In this document: positions 1-8,019 of the stretch, one piece after another
Numbering within the stretch: the stretch's first letter is position 1
Layout: the number at the start of each line of letters is the position of its first letter
Assembly (NCBI GenBank): GCA_019745775.1
Contig: JAIESR010000034.1
Coordinates: 1-64,000, forward strand
From: Xanthobacteraceae bacterium
GTDB lineage: Bacteria > Pseudomonadota > Alphaproteobacteria > Rhizobiales > Xanthobacteraceae
Length of the DNA stretch: 64,000 nucleotides
Reading direction: 5' to 3'
The notes under the pieces: model-generated
What the model was told of the DNA's origin: nothing
Seen by the model: the letters and a program-made list of their open reading frames with translations, nothing else
The model's database searches: none
Position numbers and translations under genes: made by a program

Positions 1-929
1 TCGTCGCTCATCGCGACCGCTTCGCCAGAGAGGTGGCGCAGCCCATAAGTGTGCCCGTAGGGAAAGTCGACCGCGATTTCGACCCATTTCCAACCCTCGG
101 CCTGGACCGCTTCGGCTTCACGCTCAAGCTTTTCAGCGACAAGTCGATCGAGCAGAACAGGGTCCTGCAGCCAGCCGCCATCGTCTTGCTGGAAGAGGTC
201 CCGTATGATGGCACCGCCCGCAGCCTCATAGGCTTCGATCCCGACGAGCTGCGCCCGTTTGTCGGAGGCGCGCACCGCACCCTCGGTCAGGAGCCGACGA
301 ATGTGGTACGGCTCCTTGGTGTGGGAGCGCTGCAGCGCCTCCCACACCTGCTCCTGGCGCTCGTGGTCCGCACTGACGGCGAACGCCATGAGCTGGTCGA
401 GCGTCATGCCATCCTCGGCATAGACATCGAGCAGCTTCGGCGAGACGGACGCGAGCTTAAGCTGCTGCTTTACCACCTGCACGCCGACGAAGAAGGCAGC
501 GGCGATCTCCTCCTCGCTCATGCCCTTCTCGCGCAGCGCGAGGAAGGCCCGAAACTGGTCGAGCGGATGGAGCGGCGCCCGCTGGACGTTCTCCGCAAGC
601 GAGTCCTCCTCGGCAATCCCTTCGGTGCGCACGACACAGGGGATCGGCGCGGTGCGAGCCAAACGTTTCTGCTTCACGAGGAGTTCGAGTGCGCGATACC
701 GCCGCCCGCCGGCTGGGACCTCGAACATGCCGGTCTCGGCGCCATCGTCGTCGAGAACCGGCCGGACGGTAAGGCTCTGTAGGAGCGTGCGGCGCGCGAT
801 GTCTTCTGCGAGCTCCTCGATCGAGACGCCCGCCTTGATGCGGCGGACGTTGGCCTGGCTCAGCACCAGCTTGTTGAAGGGAATGTCACGCGACTGACTG
901 AGTGTGATCTTCCGAACGGACTTTGGCAT
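1..929 (-). CDS. ParB/Srx-like partition-type protein, partial (C-terminus beyond window)
   Basis: The minus strand is open from an ATG at 929 to the window edge, about 309 codons with no stop. The translation opens MPKSVRKITLSQS, then has the ParB N-terminal nuclease/CTPase signature: SQANVRRIKAG, IEELAEDIARR, LQSLTVRPV, VPAGGRRYRALELL, IPCVV, and LAENVQRAPLHPLDQF, followed by a helix-turn-helix-like stretch (MSEEEIAAAFFVGVQVVKQQL). GGAG lies 8 nt before the ATG. Long ParB-like proteins next to a DUF932 gene are typical of integrative elements and large plasmids of Hyphomicrobiales, where they are thought to act in element maintenance rather than chromosome partition. Family assignment is firm; the exact role is inferred. 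Confidence 0.85.
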   Translation of the reverse strand, partial: MPKSVRKITLSQSRDIPFNKLVLSQANVRRIKAGVSIEELAEDIARRTLLQSLTVRPVLDDDGAETGMFEVPAGGRRYRALELLVKQKRLARTAPIPCVVRTEGIAEEDSLAENVQRAPLHPLDQFRAFLALREKGMSEEEIAAAFFVGVQVVKQQLKLASVSPKLLDVYAEDGMTLDQLMAFAVSADHERQEQVWEALQRSHTKEPYHIRRLLTEGAVRASDKRAQLVGIEAYEAAGGAIIRDLFQQDDGGWLQDPVLLDRLVAEKLEREAEAVQAEGWKWVEIAVDFPYGHTYGLRHLSGEAVAMSD

Positions 930-1102
930 TTCGGTTTCTCCGCGACGGGCGGCCGAGAGCTTTCTCTCGACCTCCTGACCCGTCACGAAGCGGAGCGCCG
1001 CCCTCTTCCTCTCGAGGGCGGCGCCGCGAAGCCGGACGATCCGGAAATGCGCGAATAGTGAGGCCCGAAAACACGAAAGCCGTGTCTCCGGCCTCGCAGG
1101 CG

Positions 1103-2302
1103 TCAGGTTGCCGCCCGGTCGAGCAGCTTTTTCGCTCGCGACTCCAGATCGAGCCGGGCGTCCTGTTGGGACTTATCGCGGGCAACTGCCGTGATGCCCT
1201 GAACAAAGTCGAAGATGCTCTCGGGCTTGCGGCCCTCCTCAGCGAGCACCGTCTCGATAACCTTCGCCGTCTCCGACTTGCTGAACCCGCACTTGCGCAG
1301 GAAAGCGGTTCGTTCCTCGTCAGTGCACGCAACGATACGCTCCCGCGCCGCCTTGATGCCGTTGACGAAGGGCGTGGGCGAGGAATTGGCGAAGCGAGTC
1401 AACGCCGGCTCTGCCTCATGGGCGAAGCGTGAGGCGGCAAATTTTGAGTGGCGGATAGTGATCTCCTCGAAGTCCTCAACGCCCCAGAGATTGCGATTCT
1501 GGCAGACCGCCCGAAGATAGAAGCTCGCGATCCCAAGCGTCTTTGCGCCGACCTCAGAGTTCCAGCAATAGAAGCCGCGGAAGTAAAGGTCGGGCGAGCC
1601 GTCCGGCAGACGCCCCGCCTCGATCGGATTGAGGTCATCAACCAGAAACAGGAAGACGTCGCGGTCCGATGCATACAGCGTGGTCGTATCTCGGGTGACG
1701 TCGACCCGGGGATTGTAGATACCCGTCGACCAGTCGAGCACGCCGGGCACCTTCCAGCGCGTATCGCCGGTGCCGTCGCCGGCAATCCGCTGCACCGCCG
1801 TAACCAGTTCATGGTCGTATATGCGGCCATAGTCGGGGCCAGTGACCGCGCGCAGTTCAACGCGTCCATCCTCAACCTCGAGGGTTTTGACCAACTCGGC
1901 ACGATGCGAGGCCAGCCCGTACTGAAGGTTGATGCCGGCAAGCGGTGCTGGGAGCTGGCGCAGATAAGTAGCCGGCGCGCCGACAAGGCTCGCGAGCTGC
2001 CCGAAGCTCCAGTGGGTCGGCACAAGCGGCACATCTTCGCCCGGCAGCATCAGCGCTAGCCGCTCGGCATCGTCGCGGTTCGCTTCCACCCGTATTGCCG
2101 CGCTCTCCGCGGTCCGGCTCCGGCTTCGTTCGGCGCGGCCGCGCACCGCGGCGAAGAGCTCGGACAGGGACAGGTAGCGCTCGTCCGCCGGACGCGAGAA
2201 CCACTCCGAGGACACGCGGCCGATCCGCTCACCACGGCTCACATCCACCCTGTAGCCCCCGCGCTCAGCGCGAGCGGCGTCCAAAATATTCACTTGGGTC
2301 AT
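1103..2302 (-). CDS. DUF932 (phage/plasmid-like) domain protein
   Basis: A 399-residue protein that reads as a DUF932 protein: N-terminal MTQVNILDAARAERGGYRVD, a central block with VPTHWSFGQLASLVGAP, LRAVTGPDYGRIYDHELV and DRDVFLFLVDDLNPIE, then FYCWNSEVGAKTLGIASF and CQNRNLWG, which are family hallmarks. GGAG stands 8 nt upstream of the ATG. It lies just upstream of the ParB-like gene on the same strand, with a 173-bp gap. DUF932 genes accompany replication and maintenance genes of conjugative elements and phages; biochemical function is unknown. The pair marks this end of the window as mobile-element backbone. Confidence 0.85.
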   Translation of the reverse strand: MTQVNILDAARAERGGYRVDVSRGERIGRVSSEWFSRPADERYLSLSELFAAVRGRAERSRSRTAESAAIRVEANRDDAERLALMLPGEDVPLVPTHWSFGQLASLVGAPATYLRQLPAPLAGINLQYGLASHRAELVKTLEVEDGRVELRAVTGPDYGRIYDHELVTAVQRIAGDGTGDTRWKVPGVLDWSTGIYNPRVDVTRDTTTLYASDRDVFLFLVDDLNPIEAGRLPDGSPDLYFRGFYCWNSEVGAKTLGIASFYLRAVCQNRNLWGVEDFEEITIRHSKFAASRFAHEAEPALTRFANSSPTPFVNGIKAARERIVACTDEERTAFLRKCGFSKSETAKVIETVLAEEGRKPESIFDFVQGITAVARDKSQQDARLDLESRAKKLLDRAAT

Positions 2303-2945
2303 GGGTCATCTCCGTGACGGGCGCCGGGAGCCTCTCTCCCAGCCCTCAACCCGTCACGGAAACCCCAGCGGAGCTCTCACTCTTTTAGACATCCAGCCCG
2401 TTCGATTGCCGCGGTATGCTCCGCCGTCCCCATCACTGGGCGCGCGATGCGCCCGCTCAACGAGCGTAGGAACTGCGCGCGTTGCAAATGGACCTAGATG
2501 AATACTGAAATGAATACGTGTGTTTCCTTATCAGTTCGCGTGGATTTTTCCGTAGGGCTCGCCCCCACGCCGGTAATGAATGTAAACAGAATCCGTGAGC
2601 GTCCATGCCCTTCATTAAAGTCGCACGCGCCGCGGTTGCCGTTCTCGCGTAACCACTTATTCAAGCGATGTCCCGGATGCACCGCGTGCAGAGCATCAAA
2701 TCATCGGATGAGTAACCACGCGGTCATAGCGAAATTATAGTTTTGGGTCAGTTCGAACTGATAACAAGAGACTGTTTTCTTATCAGTTCTTGACAGCAAT
2801 GGCTTCGGGGGCCCGGTATGAGAGCGCCCGTCCAGCACTTCAGCGCCGGCCCGGGGCTCGAGACTGCTGCTCGCATTTGTGCATATTCAACGGGAGGAGC
2901 CTCTGGAAGGCTGATAGCTAGTCACACGTCGGAATACCGTCAGAG
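2303..2945. other. 643-bp intergenic region, no convincing gene
   Basis: Short open frames here have no recognisable sequence or ribosome site. The stretch is clearly AT-richer than the flanking genes and holds three copies of TTATCAGTTC (listed separately). It separates the element-backbone genes from the toxin-antitoxin pair and probably contains the DUF932 promoter. Confidence 0.5.
2528..2789. repeat. Three copies of a 10-mer, one within a 14-bp perfect palindrome
   Basis: TTATCAGTTC occurs at 2528-2537 and 2780-2789 on the plus strand and inverted (GAACTGATAA) at 2755-2764. The middle copy overlaps the perfect palindrome TCAGTTCGAACTGA at 2748-2761. The last copy runs directly into TTGACA (2790-2795), resembling a -35 element. 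Spacing suits operator or iteron-like binding sites of a mobile-element protein; the ligand is unknown. Confidence 0.55.
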
Positions 2946-3653
2946 TTAGGCTAGGACCGACCAAGCAGGTATCGGCGTTCCTGCCCATGTCGCGCGCAGG
3001 ACTCGACCCTGCGCAACTGACTGCACGGCCGTTGGCCAGAGCGCGACAATGCACGTGCCTTTGTCATGTCGCACCGATGGATAGAAGATCCCATTGTTGC
3101 CTTCGCTGCGTACTTGATCAGCCAACGCGTTGCCGGCCGGATATCCAATTGTCGGGTCGGGATGGAGGCAGTCGGGTCGTGGATCAGCATTGCGGAGATC
3201 AACGAAAATCCCGGCAAAACTAGCAAACATTTCGGCGTAATCCACCGAAGTATTGTAGTCCTGAACGCGCTCAAGCTCGCGTCCCAGATGGAATGCGACC
3301 TCAGCTTGGCATGTTTCGACAGCCATCGCCGCGTACCACGCTCCTCTGCTCCGACTGTTGAACCGATTGCGTTCGCGCGGCCGAAAATAGGCAAACGCCG
3401 CGTTGATGAAATGCGCATGCGGCAGCCCAGCAACCAGTTCGCGGAATTCTAGACCTTCCGTGCCCTGCTCCTGGGCAGCAAGGCGACCGCTGGTGGCGCC
3501 TTCAATCTCGGCGACATCGTCGCTGTGGCGCCGCGAGACGAGCTTCAAGAGAACGGGATCACGCAACCGAGCGCTCGCGACCAGCCGCACCGTCCTATCC
3601 AGCGCCAGGCGCGAAACTGGGAAAGACACCTCAAATACCGCCACGCAAGGCAT
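2946..3653 (-). CDS. RES-domain toxin (NAD+ phosphorylase family)
   Basis: A 235-residue protein with a RES domain: NSRSRGAWYAAMAVETCQAEV carries the Arg and the Tyr near the cleft plus a Glu, and SEGNNGIFYPSVR with the downstream CIVALWP is the classical C-terminal RES segment. Known RES toxins degrade NAD+ and arrest growth (MbcT, Res). The gene starts 23 nt inside the upstream antitoxin gene, so the two are probably translationally coupled; no ribosome site is evident before the ATG at 3653. Length is at the upper end for the family. Confidence 0.87.
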   Translation of the reverse strand: MPCVAVFEVSFPVSRLALDRTVRLVASARLRDPVLLKLVSRRHSDDVAEIEGATSGRLAAQEQGTEGLEFRELVAGLPHAHFINAAFAYFRPRERNRFNSRSRGAWYAAMAVETCQAEVAFHLGRELERVQDYNTSVDYAEMFASFAGIFVDLRNADPRPDCLHPDPTIGYPAGNALADQVRSEGNNGIFYPSVRHDKGTCIVALWPTAVQSVAQGRVLRATWAGTPIPAWSVLA

Positions 3654-4083
3654 CGACGTAGCGGCGCACTTCGATCATCGCCGGGATGCCGCCGTCGATC
3701 ATTGTCTCGATCGGCGTTCGATTAGCAAACAACGGCCCCGCATTGCGCAGCCGCACCCACCGATCAGCCATGGCGTCGGCAAACAGCAGATGCAGCCCCT
3801 TGAAAACGCCAATCATCGCTGATGCGCGCGTTAGTTGGTCCTGAGATAGCGCTTGGCTCCACGCGTCCCCTTTGATGCGATCCCAAGTGCTCGGGGACAC
3901 GCCAAGCAGTGCAGCCATGTCCTTGCCAGTGACGTCCCAGGCCTCCGCCAAGTTGCAAACGGCCTCCAAAGCCGCAGGAGTCAGCCGAACACGGTCCTTC
4001 TCGTCGGCAAAGGTCTGCCGTGGGTGGCTGCGACCACCAGGCGCGGACATTTCGGGAAGGACGCGGCGCGGTGTCATAGTCAT
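3631..4083 (-). CDS. MbcA/ParS/Xre-type antitoxin of the RES toxin
   Basis: A 150-residue protein. Residues about 30-75 form an Xre-like helix-turn-helix (VCNLAEAWDVTGKDMAALLG and VSPSTWDRIKG). The C-terminal half carries the toxin-binding MbcA/ParS region (DRWVRLRNAGPLFANRTPIE and IPAMIEVRRYVDALRGGI). It neutralises the RES toxin encoded just downstream and likely represses the operon. Start choice is open: the frame begins MTMT, and the -10-like TATCTA directly abuts the first ATG, so transcription would begin near the second ATG (4077), giving a leaderless message. Confidence 0.87.
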   Translation of the reverse strand: MTMTPRRVLPEMSAPGGRSHPRQTFADEKDRVRLTPAALEAVCNLAEAWDVTGKDMAALLGVSPSTWDRIKGDAWSQALSQDQLTRASAMIGVFKGLHLLFADAMADRWVRLRNAGPLFANRTPIETMIDGGIPAMIEVRRYVDALRGGI

Positions 4084-4118
4084 TAGATAGCACCAAATGA
4101 TGCTATTGACAATGTCAA
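4084..4118 (-). promoter_or_regulatory. Toxin-antitoxin promoter and operator-like palindrome
   Basis: On the minus strand TTGTCA (4112-4107), a 17-nt spacer and TATCTA (4089-4084) make a good sigma-70 promoter. The -35 is embedded in the inverted repeat TTGACAATGTCAA (4106-4118). An imperfect outer pair, CACCAAATG (4091-4099) against CAAATGGTG (4116-4124), flanks it. The position suits autorepression by the antitoxin. Confidence 0.6.
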
Positions 4119-4124
4119 ATGGTG

Positions 4125-4524
4125 ATTATAATTAAACACGAATGCAACTGATTGTTTATTAAAGCTATTTTGCATTAGCGCCCGATCCTTGGAGGGGCGC
4201 CTACTCTCAAAATAGCGCGCGCGAAATTCTTATCGAATACGACTGTTCAGGTCTGTACTTAGCGTCGGGATGGGCAACGGATGCTGCAGCAGGTAATTCA
4301 CCCACAGGACGTGGCTAACGCCGCCTATCTCGCCACTCTGAACCCGCAGCTGCGGCGCGCGGTCGAGCACGGATGCAGTGCGCTGGATGACGCCCCTGCC
4401 ACTCCTGATCATTGCCGGTGCCGGTTCCGGCGATATTACAATACAGGGCAGAGATTCCTAATCTCGGTTGGAAGTCTCAGCGTCCGGCTAATCGTTGAAA
4501 TTGAACAGCGGTTGGCACGCTCAA
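4125..4524. other. 400-bp region without a recognisable gene
   Basis: AT-rich at its left end, mixed at its right end. A plus-strand open frame from 4281 has no family resemblance, no ribosome site, and runs antisense into the end of the MFS gene, so I do not call it. I see no clear terminator. Confidence 0.4.
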
Positions 4525-5757
4525 TTATTGCGCCCGATCGCCAGCGAGACCGCTGGGGCGCATCAATGCGAATATAACTAAGGCCGCCAGAACAATCGCC
4601 GCGACTGTTAAGTAAGCGGCAGCCCATGCTGCTGGCGTCCTGCCTCCCGCAAAATCCAGTATCCACCCGACCACCAGCGGCCCGACAAAGCCGCCTGCAT
4701 ATCCAAGCGTCGAATGCACAGCCAAGGTCGCACCGCGCTTATCGGGCGTCGCGCTACCCGCCGCGCCCGCCGTCAGTGACGCCGAGTCCAATGAAATGAA
4801 ACCGCCGTACAGCAAGAGGATTGCTACCGCGAGAAGGTACGATGTTGGTCCCCAAATACCCAAGACTGCCGCACAGGCGGCCGATGCCAACAGTGCAAAG
4901 CCAATCAACTGGCGGCGTCCAAAACGGATGGCGGCTTCGTTGCCCATGACGGTACTGACGGTTGCGATCAGCCCTAACAACGTCAACGCCATCGGCGGAG
5001 AAATAATTGCTTCGGAGCTGGTGGCACCCGCAACGAACGCCAGAAAAACGACGCCCCAGCCTCGCACGGCATGAAACTCGAAGGTGTGAATACAGTAGGT
5101 CACCGCATAGGCCATGGCCGATCGGTTGCGAAACACGGGCCGGAAATCGAATACCGCCGGCTTGCTCGCTTGCGCAGGAAGCTTCCGCGGCTGACGAGGG
5201 AATGCGATCGCGATCAATAGCCAAGCGATCGCCGCGCTGATTGACCCAGCAAGGAATGCCGCGCGCCATCCGGCAACGTTTGTAATCAAGTCCGCGATCG
5301 CGAAAGAAAGCGCGCCGGAAATGCCGATGCTGGCCGCATGTCCTGCTGTCGCCCGAGACATCAGCTTGCCCTCTACCCTATCTGCAAGCAGTTTCAGCCC
5401 CGTCATATACGTGCCGGCCCAGCCGATACCGGCCAGCGCTCGCGCGAAGAGCGCTGACCAGAAGCCCTCGGCGACCGTGGCGAAAAGCAAATGTCCGACC
5501 ACCGTCAGCGCGACGCCCAGCAGATAGATGCTTCGCGTGTCGAAACGGTCGGTAAGAGGCACGAGAACGGGGACCGCAACCATGTACGCCCCGAAAAAGA
5601 TCGCCGTTATCCAGCCAGCTTCGCTGTTGCTGAGCTGCCAAAGCGTCATCATTCCCGGCAACAGAGCCGGCCAGAACGACGAGCCAATCTGGACGAAAAC
5701 TTGTGCCGCACAAACGAGCACGACCAAGGATTCAGGCGACCTAATTTTCAAGCTCAT
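4525..5757 (-). CDS. MFS transporter of the arsenic module
   Basis: A 410-residue protein with about 12 hydrophobic segments and an MFS motif-A-like loop after TM2 (LVPLTDRFDTRSIYLLG). The centre has a basic cytoplasmic loop (FPRQPRKLPAQASKP) splitting two six-helix halves. It is the last gene of the leftward set arsR-flavoprotein-MFS, 34 nt after the flavoprotein, so it shares ArsR control. The context suggests efflux of an arsenical, perhaps the product of the neighbouring flavoprotein. It is not ArsB or Acr3 and I cannot match it confidently to ArsJ or ArsK, so substrate is inferred from position only. Confidence 0.8.
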   Translation of the reverse strand: MSLKIRSPESLVVLVCAAQVFVQIGSSFWPALLPGMMTLWQLSNSEAGWITAIFFGAYMVAVPVLVPLTDRFDTRSIYLLGVALTVVGHLLFATVAEGFWSALFARALAGIGWAGTYMTGLKLLADRVEGKLMSRATAGHAASIGISGALSFAIADLITNVAGWRAAFLAGSISAAIAWLLIAIAFPRQPRKLPAQASKPAVFDFRPVFRNRSAMAYAVTYCIHTFEFHAVRGWGVVFLAFVAGATSSEAIISPPMALTLLGLIATVSTVMGNEAAIRFGRRQLIGFALLASAACAAVLGIWGPTSYLLAVAILLLYGGFISLDSASLTAGAAGSATPDKRGATLAVHSTLGYAGGFVGPLVVGWILDFAGGRTPAAWAAAYLTVAAIVLAALVIFALMRPSGLAGDRAQ

Positions 5758-5791
5758 GTGATTGCCAATTCCGGGTCTAGCTCAGACGTGA

Positions 5792-7156
5792 TTAGCCGCA
5801 GCCGCACCCCGCCTTTCCTGCAGCCTTAGCGGTTTCATCAGCGACGCAGCAAGCGGATGCATTCGATTTTGGAGCGCCACCGCAGCACCCTGCTGACTCA
5901 CCAGACGCCGGGTCCACCGAAGCAGTGCATACGCCGGTTTCGGGCAATACAAGTTCAACCCGCTCGGCCGCTTCGCGATCTCCGGCGATGTCGGCGACGA
6001 TCGAACGCACCTGCTCATATCCCGTCAGCAGCAGGAAGGTCGGCGCACGACCATAAGACTTCATGCCGGCGAAGTAGAAACCTGGCTCGGGCTGAGCGAG
6101 TTGCTGCGCACCGTGGGGCCTCACCGTGCCGCAGCTGTGTTCGTTCGGATCGATCAACGGCGCGAGCGCGGGCGGGCATTCGAGTGCAGGGTCGAGGCTG
6201 ATGCGCAACTCTCGCAGAAATGAGTTATCGGGCCGAAAGCCGGTGGCAACGATAAGATCATCAGCAACAATCTCGCGACCGGCGACATCGCTTCCGATGA
6301 CAAGCCGCCCATTCTTAAGGGCTAAGCTTCTCACCTTGAAGCTCGCCTCGACGGAGATCCCGCCGCCTTTCACCATCCGTGCAAACATCGAGCCTAACTC
6401 GCCGCGCGCAGAAAGCTTGTCGTTGGCGCCGCCGCCGAAAGCCTTTTCCGACTTGTCACCACGCAGGAGCCAGATGACTTGTGTCTGTGGGGCAATATCC
6501 TTGAGATGCACGAGATCGATCAGTGCGCCCACCGCAGAATGGCCGCTTCCGAGCACCGCAATTGTTTTGTTCGCATAACGGCTCCGGTCACGGCCCAAGA
6601 CGTCCGGCATGGCGTAGGCAATATGATCCTGCGCTTCGCGTTCGCCGATTGCCTCAAGCCCGTTGGCACCTGCCGGGCTGGGTGAAGACCATGTGCCCGA
6701 TGCGTCAATCACCGCGTCGGCAAGTACGGTTTTCGGGCCGGCGCCATTCTGGTAGCGGATTTCAAACGGAGCTGTTTCCCTTCCGCTTGTTTTTAGCCGG
6801 TCGAAGCCCACGCGGCTGATCGCGGTGACGCGGCTGGAAGTATGAATGTGATCCCGCAACGCCGTCCGTGTGGCCAGTAGCTCCAAATATCCCTCTACCA
6901 ACTCGCTGCCGGTCGGATAGTGCTGCGGATCGGGGGAATTCCAGCCGGCCTGGGCCAGCAATCGCCCAGCCGCGGGGTCAATGTTGTATTCCCAGGGTGA
7001 GAACATTCGGACATGCCCCCATTGCCGAGCGGCCTTGCCGACGCTTTCACCAGCTTCGAGCACAATTGGCTTCAGTCCGCGTTCAAGCGCATGGGCTGCC
7101 GCGGCGAGGCCGACAGGTCCTGCACCAATGATCGCAACAGACTTAATCGCACTCAT
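5792..7156 (-). CDS. FAD/NAD(P)-dependent flavoprotein (ArsO-like) with cysteine-rich tail
   Basis: A 454-residue protein. The FAD dinucleotide fold is at the N-terminus (AIIGAGPVGLAAAAHALERG), an NAD(P) fold lies near residue 195 (IAVLGSGHSAVGALIDL), and the ATG-type FAD motif (LIVATGFRPD) is near residue 310. This is the layout of flavin monooxygenases and thioredoxin-reductase-like proteins of ars operons. The last 45 residues are unusual: seven cysteines in the pattern C..CC..CC..CGC, ending GKAGCGCG, a plausible As(III)- or metal-binding tail. AGGAGG precedes the ATG by 8 nt and overlaps an ArsR-box-like site. It lies between arsR and the MFS gene. It may oxidise or reduce an arsenical; the reaction is not deducible from sequence alone. 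Confidence 0.8.
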   Translation of the reverse strand: MSAIKSVAIIGAGPVGLAAAAHALERGLKPIVLEAGESVGKAARQWGHVRMFSPWEYNIDPAAGRLLAQAGWNSPDPQHYPTGSELVEGYLELLATRTALRDHIHTSSRVTAISRVGFDRLKTSGRETAPFEIRYQNGAGPKTVLADAVIDASGTWSSPSPAGANGLEAIGEREAQDHIAYAMPDVLGRDRSRYANKTIAVLGSGHSAVGALIDLVHLKDIAPQTQVIWLLRGDKSEKAFGGGANDKLSARGELGSMFARMVKGGGISVEASFKVRSLALKNGRLVIGSDVAGREIVADDLIVATGFRPDNSFLRELRISLDPALECPPALAPLIDPNEHSCGTVRPHGAQQLAQPEPGFYFAGMKSYGRAPTFLLLTGYEQVRSIVADIAGDREAAERVELVLPETGVCTASVDPASGESAGCCGGAPKSNASACCVADETAKAAGKAGCGCG

Positions 7157-7166
7157 CTTTTTATCC

Positions 7167-7182
7167 TCCTAGAATTATCGAA
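7167..7182 (-). promoter_or_regulatory. Putative ArsR box before the flavoprotein gene
   Basis: TCCTA-N6-TCGAA, with spacer GAATTA, matches the TTCTA-N6-TAGAA sites of the divergent promoter with one mismatch in each half. It covers the ribosome-binding region of the flavoprotein gene, so it may give internal regulation within the operon. Confidence 0.5.
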
Positions 7183-7198
7183 ACAGCGGGCAAAAGAG

Positions 7199-7522
7199 CT
7201 AGGCAACTTTGCCCTTCGGTTGAGATGGCGCGCAGGCGCCATCGACACAGCATTCCGAGGCCAGAAAATCGACTAGGCCATGCATCATTTCGTAGTTGGC
7301 ACGACAAATCAGGGTCGTCGCCTGCCGCTCCTGCGTCACGAGATCAACCACGATCAACGCCTTCAAGTGGTGTGACAGTGTCGAGGCGGCCAAATCGAGT
7401 TTAACCTGCAATTTACCGACCGGAAGTCCGGCTGCACCGGCACGAACCAAGGCGCGATAGATTTGCAAGCGCGTCGGATTTCCGAGCGCTTCCATGCGAG
7501 CAGCTGCATCATCGATTCTCAT
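7199..7522 (-). CDS. arsR: ArsR-family arsenic-responsive repressor (leftward operon)
   Basis: About 107 residues from the ATG at 7522; an in-frame upstream start at 7558 would add 12 residues but lies nearer the operator. It is a winged helix-turn-helix of the ArsR/SmtB family: ALGNPTRLQIYRALV, then recognition helix LAASTLSHHLKAL. The C-terminal SECCVDGAC motif supplies three cysteines that could bind As(III), as in ArsR variants with C-terminal vicinal cysteines. First gene of the leftward operon with the flavoprotein and MFS transporter, divergent from a second arsR. Confidence 0.9.
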   Translation of the reverse strand: MRIDDAAARMEALGNPTRLQIYRALVRAGAAGLPVGKLQVKLDLAASTLSHHLKALIVVDLVTQERQATTLICRANYEMMHGLVDFLASECCVDGACAPSQPKGKVA

Positions 7523-7562
7523 GTTCGCGAAACTAGTGTCAGTGAATCGGGCTGTCAACTGT

Positions 7563-7582
7563 ATTTCTAGAATTATAGAAAT
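7563..7582. promoter_or_regulatory. ArsR box 1 (divergent promoter, leftward side)
   Basis: ATTTCTAGAATTATAGAAAT is a near-perfect 20-bp palindrome with core TTCTA-N6-TAGAA, directly upstream of the leftward arsR. It shares its core exactly with the second site at 7637-7656. Confidence 0.7.
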
Positions 7583-7636
7583 ATGTAGGAGAGGATGGTG
7601 GCCAGCCGAGACGGATATCCATTGACACGAGACTAC

Positions 7637-7656
7637 ATTTCTATATTCGTAGAATT
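7637..7656. promoter_or_regulatory. ArsR box 2 (promoter of the rightward ars operon)
   Basis: TTCTA (7639-7643), six bases, TAGAA (7650-7654), ending just before the ATG of the second arsR. TTGACA at 7622-7627 and AT-rich TATATT/TATTCG next to the site suggest that the operator covers the -10. No Shine-Dalgarno sequence precedes the ATG at 7657, so the message may be leaderless. Confidence 0.65.
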
Positions 7657-8010
7657 ATGGAAAAGATTGATGCCGTAGCTGCCTTAGCCGCTCTCGCCCA
7701 GGAAAACCGTCTCGACGTCTACCGCCTTCTGGTCCAAACCGGACATGAAGGGATGGCCGCCGGGGCAATCGCAGAAACCCTGAAGTTGGCTCCCAACACG
7801 CTGACCTTCCATTTTGATCGGTTACGCCAAGCCGGCCTCGTCACGGTGCGGCGTGAAGGCCGGTCAATGATCTACGCGGCACAGTTCGAAACGATGAACT
7901 CCCTACTCGGCTTTCTGACTGAGAATTGCTGCAACGGTGCATCCGTCACCTGCCCCCCAAAGATCGTTTGCAAGCCGGCCCGCGTAAAGCGGGCTCGCGT
8001 TTCCGCCTAG
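7657..8010 (+). CDS. arsR: ArsR-family arsenic-responsive repressor (rightward operon)
   Basis: A 117-residue winged helix-turn-helix protein: LAQENRLDVYRLLVQTG, with recognition helix LAPNTLTFHFDRLRQAGLV and wing VRREGRSMIYAA. The C-terminal TENCCNGASVTC motif matches the vicinal-cysteine type of As(III)-sensing ArsR. It heads the operon arsR-arsC-aqpS-arsC and has a 9-nt gap to arsC. It is divergent from a second, clearly distinct ArsR; both probably read the same TTCTA-N6-TAGAA sites. Confidence 0.9.
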   Translation: MEKIDAVAALAALAQENRLDVYRLLVQTGHEGMAAGAIAETLKLAPNTLTFHFDRLRQAGLVTVRREGRSMIYAAQFETMNSLLGFLTENCCNGASVTCPPKIVCKPARVKRARVSA

Positions 8011-8019
8011 GGGCTCACT

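Noticed and set aside
33-782. 249-codon plus-strand open frame at the left edge
   Set aside because: The opposite strand encodes a ParB-like protein with intact motifs through the whole stretch; the plus-strand product has none.
2494-2740. Two short open frames (one per strand) in the 2303-2945 gap
   Set aside because: No ribosome site, no recognisable family and poor codon bias.
4281-4577. 98-codon plus-strand frame left of the MFS gene
   Set aside because: It overlaps the MFS 3' end antisense and has no recognisable motif or ribosome site.
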